This document shows positions 15,287-19,735 of a DNA stretch of 31,055 nt, in pieces; positions within the stretch are counted from its first letter, which is position 1, and every line of letters starts with the position of its first letter. Origin of the DNA: a virus. The position numbers were made by a program, and so were the translations under genes. The notes beneath the pieces were generated by a model. That model did not search any database and was not told where the DNA came from. It saw only the letters and a program-made list of their open reading frames with translations. The DNA is taken from positions 1 to 31,055 of the IMG/VR virus record IMGVR_UViG_3300017763_002203. The stretch is one strand, 5' to 3'.

Positions 15287-15740
15287 GTACCCCAATCCCT
15301 GGAGATATAACGGCAGCGTGTTTGACGGGAGCCTTATTCGGGACTTTCACGGTTTTGTTTATAACATTACCAATCTCACAAACCAACGACAATACATTGG
15401 GAGAAAGTATTTTTGGCAAAAACGAAAGCCTAGACCTACAGTTGGTAATCCCAAACCAAGGAGAGTTACATCTGAAAGTGACTGGAGAAAATACTACGGT
15501 AGTTGTCCAGAGCTTAAAGAAGATGTTAAACAGTTCGGAAGGGATTCCTTTAGGAGAACTATACTGAGTCTACACAAAACGCCTGGGAAAGTGAACTATG
15601 AAGAGACCCGTCAGTTGTTTTTGAATAATGTGTTGACAGAGGGCTTGACAGATGGAACCCCTGCCTACTACAATAGCAATGTCCTAGGTAGGTACTATAG
15701 AAAAGATTACTATGATTTTGGAAACGATTCTGGCACTTAG
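15246..15740 (+). CDS. GIY-YIG-like endonuclease
   Basis: 164 residues. The N-terminal strand GFVYNITNLTNQRQYIGRKY has the spacing of the GIY...YIG hallmark, with FVY in place of GIY. It is followed by the basic helix region WQKRKPRP and by SDWRKYYGSCPELKEDV and FGRDSFRRTIL, as in phage Seg/Hef-type relatives. NYEETRQLFLNNVL supplies the expected Glu. Such nucleases are homing enzymes or act in phage recombination and host DNA degradation. It sits just behind nrdB, a common site for homing nucleases in T4-like phages. Whether it is free-standing homing or core function is undecided. Confidence 0.78.
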   Translation: MKIYHVEENQEYPEYPNPWRYNGSVFDGSLIRDFHGFVYNITNLTNQRQYIGRKYFWQKRKPRPTVGNPKPRRVTSESDWRKYYGSCPELKEDVKQFGRDSFRRTILSLHKTPGKVNYEETRQLFLNNVLTEGLTDGTPAYYNSNVLGRYYRKDYYDFGNDSGT

Positions 15741-16110
15741 TGCCGTCGATTATGACCACTTAACAAGAGCGGTCAAGGTTGAAGCAAGACCTAATACCAT
15801 GGATGAGTACTGTGTGGCAGTGTCTATCCTCAATCGTGTTAGATCTCCCTATTACCCTAACACTGTTGCTGATGTAGTATATGCTCCTGGCCAGTATCAA
15901 GGATTTGATTATTGGAGACCTGTTGCTCCCACTACTTTGGTAAATGAATTTAAATCCGAACTTGGTCGTTCTAAACTTCTACAAGCATATGAAATCATTG
16001 GGGATAGGACTGACTTTAAAGGACAAAGAATGTTACCACATCGTGTCGTATCAGAAGATCCAATGTGCGATCAAAAAGGTAACTTCTTTCACTATCACTG
16101 GCAAACATGA
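15712..16110 (+). CDS. Cell wall hydrolase, SleB-like
   Basis: 132 residues, Hydrolase_2/SleB type: LTRAVKVEARPNTMDEYCVA carries the catalytic Glu (E24), followed by VSILNRVRSPYYPNTVADVV and VYAPGQYQGF, then a His/Tyr-rich end (GNFFHYHWQT). This is the normal order of the family, which cleaves peptidoglycan glycan strands. Full-length SleB proteins are larger, but the single catalytic domain is this size. The start overlaps the nuclease gene by 29 bases. No signal peptide is obvious, so export would need a holin or virion packaging. Role in lysis or entry is inferred. Confidence 0.85.
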   Translation: MILETILALSAVDYDHLTRAVKVEARPNTMDEYCVAVSILNRVRSPYYPNTVADVVYAPGQYQGFDYWRPVAPTTLVNEFKSELGRSKLLQAYEIIGDRTDFKGQRMLPHRVVSEDPMCDQKGNFFHYHWQT

Positions 16111-16421
16111 CCTATCCAGCACCAATGATATGTCCCTATGATGAATGGTTTAGTGAACCTATTATGACAGAAACACAAATGGAGTATATGAAATTGTATA
16201 GTGTTCGAGAAGAAGATGATATTGTTGTCAACATGGATGGTGGGGTTGGTGGTTCTTGGGGTGTAAGTAAAGAACCAGAGAACATTCATCAGTTGATGTA
16301 TGATATATCCACAGAGAGTGCATCAATCACTCTTCAATTGGACCCTCTACCACCACTTGGTGGTGGTTCCGAGACATTCCAAGAGGGCTATTGGCAGTCG
16401 GGAATAGGTCTGTTAAATTAG
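16107..16421 (+). CDS. Hypothetical protein with VNMDGGVG motif
   Basis: 104 residues, unknown function, coupled to the hydrolase by a four-base overlap. Residues 38-51 read DIVVNMDGGVGGSW, almost identical to residues 62-75 of the 94-residue protein at 561-845; the rest of the two proteins is unlike. The N-terminus is Pro/aromatic-rich (PAPMICPYDEWFSEP) and the C-terminus Gly/Pro-rich. It is the last gene before the tRNA region. Confidence 0.72.
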   Translation: MTYPAPMICPYDEWFSEPIMTETQMEYMKLYSVREEDDIVVNMDGGVGGSWGVSKEPENIHQLMYDISTESASITLQLDPLPPLGGGSETFQEGYWQSGIGLLN

Positions 16422-16424
16422 AGA

Positions 16425-16442
16425 AGTGGTTGAGACACCACT
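16425..16442 (+). other. RNA hairpin with TGAGAC loop (1)
   Basis: AGTGGT / ACCACT, six perfect pairs, closes a six-base loop TGAGAC. It lies right after the 16107 gene and before the first tRNA. The same loop recurs in the hairpin at 16649-16665. Confidence 0.65.
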
Positions 16443-16456
16443 GCGGTAACTCCCTT

Positions 16457-16489
16457 GGTAGTTCAGAGTTAGCGGCGATAGGAACTACC
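16457..16489 (+). other. RNA hairpin before tRNA-Arg
   Basis: GGTAGTTC / GAACTACC, eight perfect pairs with a 17-base loop, ending four bases before tRNA-Arg. It may guide processing of the tRNA 5' end or protect the upstream mRNA 3' end. Confidence 0.6.
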
Positions 16490-16493
16490 TCTT

Positions 16494-16567
16494 GGGTCAG
16501 TAGCTCAGTGGAATAGAGCCACGCACTTCTAATGCGTTGGTCGGGGGTTCGAATCCCTCCTGACCCG
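16494..16567 (+). tRNA. tRNA-Arg (UCU)
   Basis: Full cloverleaf: acceptor GGGTCAG / CTGACCC perfect, D arm GCTC / GAGC, anticodon stem ACGCA / TGCGT with loop CTTCTAA (anticodon TCT at 16528-16530), T loop TTCGAAT. Discriminator G; no encoded CCA. It reads AGA, a codon favoured by AT-rich phage genes. Confidence 0.97.
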
Positions 16568-16572
16568 TTCAA

Positions 16573-16645
16573 TCCTCTATAGCTCAGTTGGTAGAGCAGG
16601 TGACTGTTAATCACCCTGTCCCTGGTTCGAGTCCAGGTGGAGGAG
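16573..16645 (+). tRNA. tRNA-Asn (GUU)
   Basis: Acceptor TCCTCTA / TGGAGGA (one G-U), D arm GCTC / GAGC, anticodon stem GGTGA / TCACC with loop CTGTTAA (anticodon GTT at 16606-16608), perfect T stem CCTGG / CCAGG. Discriminator G; CCA not encoded. Five bases separate it from tRNA-Arg. Confidence 0.97.
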
Positions 16646-16647
16646 TT

Positions 16648-16728
16648 AGGAACTTGAGACGTTCCAACCAAAGGTGCCACTAATACTTGGTGGAATTAAC
16701 CCCCTTTGGATGTTCAGGAAGGGTTCCT
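16648..16728 (+). other. Structured RNA spacer with competing helices
   Basis: GGAAC-TTGAGAC-GTTCC (16649-16665) forms a local hairpin with the same TGAGAC loop as the one at 16425. CCAAAGG (16668-16674) pairs with CCTTTGG (16703-16709) around an inner CCAC / GTGG. AGGAAC (16648-16653) can alternatively pair with GTTCCT (16723-16728), enclosing the whole element and breaking the first hairpin. No tRNA, known riboswitch or ORF is recognised here. Confidence 0.5.
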
Positions 16729-16753
16729 GTCCTACTTCATTATAAACTGTCAG

Positions 16754-16794
16754 TATACTGGGTGTGACGCCCATATAGCATACGGATAAGTATA
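16754..16794 (+). other. Nested hairpin in tRNA spacer
   Basis: TATACT (16754-16759) and AGTATA (16789-16794) enclose a tight hairpin GGGTG-TGA-CGCCC (16760-16772). It sits seven bases ahead of tRNA-Thr. A processing or insulating element is possible; nothing else is seen in the 16729-16800 stretch. Confidence 0.4.
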
Positions 16795-16800
16795 GTGTAT

Positions 16801-16872
16801 GCCTCCGTAGCTCAGTGGTAGAGCAGGGCTTTTGTAAAGCTCAGGTCGCAAGTTCAAATCTTGTCAGAGGCT
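16801..16872 (+). tRNA. tRNA-Thr (UGU)
   Basis: Acceptor GCCTCCG / CAGAGGC with a single C-A mismatch at the sixth pair, D arm GCTC / GAGC, anticodon stem GGGCT / AGCTC with loop TTTGTAA (anticodon TGT at 16833-16835), T stem GCAAG / CTTGT and loop TTCAAAT. Discriminator T; CCA not encoded. The acceptor mismatch is unusual but leaves a plausible functional tRNA. Confidence 0.93.
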
Positions 16873-16932
16873 TCGGGTTAATCCCGAATTTCCCTTCCGT
16901 GTGAAGAGGTCTGGGGAGTGTTATCACTCCCC
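16872..16932 (+). terminator. Two hairpins between tRNA-Thr and talC
   Basis: TTCGGG / CCCGAA (16872-16888, loop TTAAT) directly touches tRNA-Thr. GGGGAGTG / CACTCCCC (16913-16932, loop TTAT) is a perfect eight-pair stem. Neither has a strong T tract, so they may serve as RNA 3' ends or processing barriers rather than classic terminators. They separate the tRNA unit from the late promoter at 16942. Confidence 0.5.
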
Positions 16933-16941
16933 ACCACTTGC

Positions 16942-16949
16942 TATAAATA
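16942..16949 (+). promoter_or_regulatory. T4-type late promoter for talC
   Basis: Perfect TATAAATA octamer 28 bases before the talC ATG at 16978, immediately after the hairpin at 16913-16932. It may transcribe talC, def, tRNA-Val, the antitoxin-like gene and the last two tRNAs up to the hairpin at 18536. Confidence 0.8.
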
Positions 16950-16977
16950 TTACTCATCTATTCAGTTCCAAGTTTCA

Positions 16978-17646
16978 ATGAAAATCTTTTTAGATACTGC
17001 TGATACAGGTATCATTCGTCAGTGTTATAATACTGGTTTGATTGATGGAGTCACTACTAATCCTACTCTCATCATGAAGAGTGGTAAAAGTCCTGTTGAT
17101 GTCTACGAGACAATCAAAGATATTGGCATCAAAGATATCAGTATGGAAGTCGTAGGTGACTTTAATGAGATGGTAAAGGAGGGTCAGAGACTCTATAATC
17201 GTTTTGGTTCTGTAGCTACCATTAAAGTACCTTGTACTGAAGATGGTTTGATGGCTTGTAATTACCTTTCTAAAGAGGGTATCAATGTGAATGTCACACT
17301 GATCTTCTCAGCGGCTCAGGCAATCTTAGCAGCTAAGGCTGGAGCTAAGTATGTCTCTCCTTTCATAGGTAGATTGGATGATCAATCCGTCGCTGGTCTT
17401 GAAGTAGTCAGGTCTATTTCTGAGTTGTATCGTATTCATGGTATGAAAACTCAGGTTCTGTCAGCTTCAATTCGTAGTGTTCAGAGGGTTGTTAGGTCTT
17501 ATTATAATGGAGCTCAGGTAGTGACAATGCCTCCTGAAATCTTTAAGAAAATGTATGATCATATACTAACTGATAAAGGTCTTGAGATCTTTGATAAAGA
17601 TTGGGCAGAAGTTACTCATAGGGTATCTCAACCAGATGAAGAGTAA
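16978..17646 (+). CDS. talC: Transaldolase, TalC/FSA type
   Basis: 222 residues from ATG 16978; the frame is open up to 16918 but that would run through the late promoter and a hairpin. TIM-barrel aldolase signatures are clear: FLDTADT (D6), GVTTNPTL (24-31), the Schiff-base Lys K83 in TIKVPCT, NVTLIFS (105-111) and YVSPFIGRLDD (125-135). It is the short TalC/MipB form typical of cyanophages, an auxiliary metabolic gene that pushes host carbon through the pentose phosphate pathway to make NADPH and ribose for nucleotides. It fits with nrdAB upstream. Confidence 0.96.
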   Translation: MKIFLDTADTGIIRQCYNTGLIDGVTTNPTLIMKSGKSPVDVYETIKDIGIKDISMEVVGDFNEMVKEGQRLYNRFGSVATIKVPCTEDGLMACNYLSKEGINVNVTLIFSAAQAILAAKAGAKYVSPFIGRLDDQSVAGLEVVRSISELYRIHGMKTQVLSASIRSVQRVVRSYYNGAQVVTMPPEIFKKMYDHILTDKGLEIFDKDWAEVTHRVSQPDEE

Positions 17647-18077
17647 TGATTTTAGAGATACTAAAAGATGGTGATGAGATACTAAGAAAAGAATCTTGTC
17701 CTGTTATTCTGACTGATGAGGTTAGAAAGTTAATCGAAGATATGAAAGAAACTATGATTCATGCTGATGGTATGGGTCTATCAGCTCCTCAAGTTGGTAA
17801 GAATATCAGAGTGATTGTTGTTAAACTTTTGGATAATAAAACCCAAGAAATGATTAATCCTGTTATTAAGTGGCATTCCATAAACACTTGTAATCTTCAG
17901 GAAGGTTGTCTCAGCATTCCTGGTATGTACTTTGATTTGACTAGACCAATAAAGATATCAGTCAAGTTTCAAGATTTGAGCGGTAAGTATAAAAAGTGGA
18001 AACTCAAATCATGGGAATCTCGTGTTGTTCAACATGAGATTGATCATCTAAATGGTGTGTTGATGACAGACTACTAG
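17646..18077 (+). CDS. def: Peptide deformylase
   Basis: 143 residues. All three motifs of the metalloenzyme are present: G42-MGLSAPQV-G51, EGCLS (86-90, metal ligand C88) and H130-E131-IDH134. It lacks a long C-terminal tail, as known for cyanophage deformylases. Those have been studied for removing formyl groups from nascent proteins such as photosystem II D1, keeping photosynthesis going in infection. The ATG shares one base with the talC stop. The final base of its TAG stop is nucleotide 1 of tRNA-Val, so RNase P cutting would split the stop codon. Confidence 0.96.
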   Translation: MILEILKDGDEILRKESCPVILTDEVRKLIEDMKETMIHADGMGLSAPQVGKNIRVIVVKLLDNKTQEMINPVIKWHSINTCNLQEGCLSIPGMYFDLTRPIKISVKFQDLSGKYKKWKLKSWESRVVQHEIDHLNGVLMTDY

Positions 18078-18148
18078 GGAGATTAGCTCAGAGGTAGAGC
18101 ACCTCGTTTACACCGAGATTGTCACAAGTTCGATCCTTGTATCTCCCA
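18077..18148 (+). tRNA. tRNA-Val (UAC), overlapping def stop
   Basis: Perfect acceptor GGGAGAT / ATCTCCC, D arm GCTC / GAGC, anticodon stem CCTCG / CGAGA (outer C-A mismatch) with loop TTTACAC (anticodon TAC), T stem ACAAG / CTTGT. Discriminator A; no encoded CCA. Nucleotide 1 is the G of the def stop codon TAG. Confidence 0.95.
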
Positions 18149-18157
18149 TCACAGAAG

Positions 18158-18175
18158 TTATCTCAGTTTAGATAA
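18158..18175 (+). promoter_or_regulatory. Palindrome before antitoxin-like gene
   Basis: TTATCT-CAGTTT-AGATAA, a perfect six-base inverted repeat between tRNA-Val and the Phd-like ORF, 36 bases before its ATG. Phd/YefM antitoxins bind palindromic operators near their own start, so this is a candidate operator; it could equally be an RNA spacer hairpin. Confidence 0.35.
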
Positions 18176-18210
18176 TCTGAAGTATGATTCTTTTATACAT
18201 ATAATCAACT

Positions 18211-18384
18211 ATGAAATTTTATTCAGTGAAATACTGGCAAGAGAATTGGGAAACTCTTATGGAAAGAGTTGAAAATGGAGAGACAATAGGTATAGAGAAT
18301 GACAAAGGGGAAAAGGCAGTGATGGTTCCGGCGGATGATGAACTCATACGCATATACACAGAACAGAACAATGAAGGATCCTGA
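18211..18384 (+). CDS. Phd/YefM-like orphan antitoxin
   Basis: A 57-residue protein. The N-terminal pattern (KFYSVKYWQENWETLMERV, then ENGETIGIEND, then KGEKAVMVPADDELIRIYTE) follows the Phd/YefM fold closely. In this fold a beta strand and a helix are followed by xRVENGExixI, a turn, and xAVxVPxDE. The long C-terminal toxin-binding tail of classical family members is nearly absent. No Doc, YoeB or RelE-type toxin gene lies beside it; both flanks are tRNAs. The stop TGA directly abuts tRNA-Ile. There is no clear ribosome site. It might repress transcription, or neutralise a host toxin in the way T4 Dmd does (inference). Confidence 0.72.
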   Translation: MKFYSVKYWQENWETLMERVENGETIGIENDKGEKAVMVPADDELIRIYTEQNNEGS

Positions 18385-18456
18385 GGGACTGTCGCATATT
18401 GGTTAATGCTCGCTCCTTATAAGGGCGCAAACTGGGTTCAATTCTCAGCAGTCCTA
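18385..18456 (+). tRNA. tRNA-Ile (UAU)
   Basis: Acceptor GGGACTG / CAGTCCT (terminal G-U), D arm GCAT / ATGC, anticodon stem CGCTC / GGGCG with loop CTTATAA (anticodon TAT), T stem CTGGG / CTCAG with loop TTCAATT. Discriminator A. Bacteria normally read AUA with a CAU tRNA modified to lysidine, so a UAU anticodon is uncommon. Confidence 0.85.
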
Positions 18457-18460
18457 CCTT

Positions 18461-18533
18461 GGGGGTTTAGCAATCTGGTGAATGCAGCAAACTCATAATT
18501 TGCCTAAGGTGAGTTCGATCCTCACAATCCCTA
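18461..18533 (+). tRNA. tRNA with CAU anticodon (Met or Ile2)
   Basis: Acceptor GGGGGTT / AATCCCT (G-U at the first and fifth pairs), D arm GCAA / ATGC (one mismatch), anticodon stem GCAAA / TTTGC with loop CTCATAA, T stem GTGAG / CTCAC. It lacks the GGG/CCC anticodon-stem pairs of initiators, so elongator Met or lysidine-Ile is meant; sequence alone does not decide. Confidence 0.88.
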
Positions 18534-18535
18534 TT

Positions 18536-18557
18536 GGGTCAGTTCTACGACTGGCCC
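18536..18557 (+). terminator. Hairpin closing the talC-tRNA unit
   Basis: GGGTCAGT / ACTGGCCC (one G-U), loop TCTACG, two bases after the last tRNA and directly before the -35 box of the next promoter. It lacks a T tract, so factor-dependent or weak termination is likely. Confidence 0.5.
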
Positions 18558-18558
18558 C

Positions 18559-18587
18559 TTGACCTATGAGATCATACCCTCTATAAT
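18559..18587 (+). promoter_or_regulatory. Sigma70-type promoter
   Basis: TTGACC (18559-18564), a 17-base spacer and a perfect TATAAT (18582-18587). Initiation near 18594 gives a short leader before ATG 18610. It is the strongest host-type promoter in the window and indicates early expression of the three small genes to 19316. Confidence 0.82.
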
Positions 18588-18609
18588 TACAGAGTAATCC
18601 ATACAGAAG

Positions 18610-18828
18610 ATGACTATTACTTCCAAGTTCAAGAAAGATATCAGCACTCTCCGATCTGCTGTCGGTGGTGATTTCTATCTCGATGTAAAGAATCCGAAAC
18701 TTTACAAGAAGATCCGTAAATTTTATCAGAACAATGGTGTTGCGTTTTCTGGTGATCCACTAGATGACTATGATATCCTGATTGATTGTATCGCTGAAGA
18801 TCTTGAAACTTCGGAGGTAGTGCAGTGA
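18610..18828 (+). CDS. Small hypothetical early protein
   Basis: 72 residues, soluble, basic N-terminal half (TSKFKKDISTLRSAVGGDFY) and acidic C-terminal half. No recognised domain. First gene behind a consensus sigma70 promoter, so probably made early by host RNA polymerase, when phages express host-takeover factors. The stop overlaps the GTG start of the next gene. Confidence 0.72.
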   Translation: MTITSKFKKDISTLRSAVGGDFYLDVKNPKLYKKIRKFYQNNGVAFSGDPLDDYDILIDCIAEDLETSEVVQ

Positions 18829-19061
18829 GAATTCTTAACGAACGTTTCCCCTATCGTTATGTTGAATGTGGAACCCTAGAGAATGGGTTCCCAGACTTTC
18901 GTATTCAGAAAGCTGATAGTTATACAAAACGATATCGCGATATGTACCTCTGTGATAATGGAATGCAAATAGCATTGGCTATGGAAGATTTTGACTACAC
19001 TAAATGGTTAGACCCAGAAGGTGTTTCTTGTTATGTAAGAGATTCTGTATCATCAACTTAA
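18825..19061 (+). CDS. Small hypothetical early protein
   Basis: 78 residues starting at GTG 18825 (GTGA overlap with the previous stop, GGAGG upstream). Rich in Tyr, Asp and Arg (RFPYRYVECG, DSYTKRYRDMYLCDNG) with three Cys residues. No domain is recognised. The next gene begins immediately after its TAA, so the three genes form an early operon. Confidence 0.7.
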   Translation: MRILNERFPYRYVECGTLENGFPDFRIQKADSYTKRYRDMYLCDNGMQIALAMEDFDYTKWLDPEGVSCYVRDSVSST

Positions 19062-19316
19062 ATGGAACAAGATGCCATCAACCTAACTCTTATACATGAG
19101 TGGATGACGGTATATGATGCCAAACTTCTACTCCATGATTACTATATGAAGGTAAGATCTCATAAAAAGTATCATGGATGGAAGACAGTTGAAACTCATA
19201 TGGATATGTTTTATGGACATCTTCAAAGAGATTCTGAAGTAAATTTAAGAGCAAGGATTGATCTTATTAAGTCACGGATGGACTCTAACAGCACTGGTCG
19301 GGATACAACCCAATGA
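19062..19316 (+). CDS. Small hypothetical early protein
   Basis: 84 residues, helical, His- and Met-rich (HEWMTVYDAKLLLHDYYMKV; WKTVETHMDMFYGHLQRD). It starts directly after the preceding stop and is followed by two hairpins, the second a strong terminator at 19365. Function unknown; early expression is inferred from the promoter at 18559. Confidence 0.7.
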   Translation: MEQDAINLTLIHEWMTVYDAKLLLHDYYMKVRSHKKYHGWKTVETHMDMFYGHLQRDSEVNLRARIDLIKSRMDSNSTGRDTTQ

Positions 19317-19364
19317 GTTTCTTGTTTCTCTAAAGAACAAGTGGCGTGCATGCAAGACCTCTTC

Positions 19365-19390
19365 AGGACGGGTTACCCCCGTCCTTTTTT
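19365..19390 (+). terminator. Strong rho-independent terminator
   Basis: AGGACGGG / CCCGTCCT, eight pairs with a five-base loop, followed by a T6 run. It ends the early operon. A second hairpin, CTTGTT / AACAAG (19321-19341), precedes it just after the last stop codon. Confidence 0.9.
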
Positions 19391-19398
19391 CATAAATA
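19391..19398 (+). promoter_or_regulatory. T4-type late promoter
   Basis: CATAAATA immediately after the T run of the terminator, 26 bases before ATG 19424. The back-to-back terminator and late promoter insulate early from late transcription. Confidence 0.72.
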
Positions 19399-19423
19399 GG
19401 GTCGTATAATTATTACTGAAAAT

Positions 19424-19696
19424 ATGTCTTACAAAGGAACTGCGGGTAAGTCCGCTAGTGGTGCTTCCATGTCGAAATATGATGTCGAAGTTGAAGGTAG
19501 ACTTCAAGCCCTTGAAGCAGCTATTGTTGAACTGAAAAAAGAAGTGGCTTCCCACAAACATGCTGCTCCTGCTGCTAAGAAGTCTAGTGGTGGTGATAGT
19601 AGAGTTGATGTTCTGGTAGATGCATTGAATAAGATCCCAGCCATTACTCAACATTGTAGTAAAGGACCAGATGGTGTCAGGAAAATTGACATCTAA
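19424..19696 (+). CDS. Putative virion-type protein
   Basis: 90 residues: a Gly/Ser/Ala-rich start (SYKGTAGKSASGASMSKYD), a coiled-coil middle (VEGRLQALEAAIVELKKEV), an Ala/His/Lys linker and a folded end. It follows a late promoter and is monocistronic. The architecture suggests a small oligomeric structural protein, but I recognise no family. Its last codons contain the -35 box of the glycan-cassette promoter. Confidence 0.72.
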   Translation: MSYKGTAGKSASGASMSKYDVEVEGRLQALEAAIVELKKEVASHKHAAPAAKKSSGGDSRVDVLVDALNKIPAITQHCSKGPDGVRKIDI

Positions 19697-19714
19697 GACC
19701 TAGACATATAAAAT
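19686..19714 (+). promoter_or_regulatory. Sigma70-type promoter of glycan cassette
   Basis: TTGACA (19686-19691, perfect), a 17-base spacer and TAAAAT (19709-19714, five of six). TATAAA at 19707 with a 15-base spacer is an alternative. Lies 22 bases before ATG 19736 and overlaps the end of the preceding gene. No further promoter of this quality is seen before 30415, so the 13-gene operon probably depends on it. Confidence 0.72.
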
Positions 19715-19735
19715 AGTAAAAGACAAATTATCAAA

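Noticed and set aside
16421-16493. A seventh, degenerate tRNA
   Set aside because: Hairpins are present but no anticodon arm, T loop or acceptor pairing could be assembled.
16327-16680. 117-residue frame on the minus strand
   Set aside because: It runs backwards across two well-formed tRNAs and the end of a + strand gene; all other support in the window is for + strand coding.
16918-16977. N-terminal extension of talC
   Set aside because: The extra codons run through a hairpin and a perfect late promoter, and the family starts at MKIFLDTA, which is ATG 16978.
18177-18205. TATAAT at 18200 as a full promoter
   Set aside because: The -10 box is perfect but no good -35 box is seen at 16-18 bases, and the start codon follows after five bases. 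A leaderless transcript is possible but not supported enough to list.
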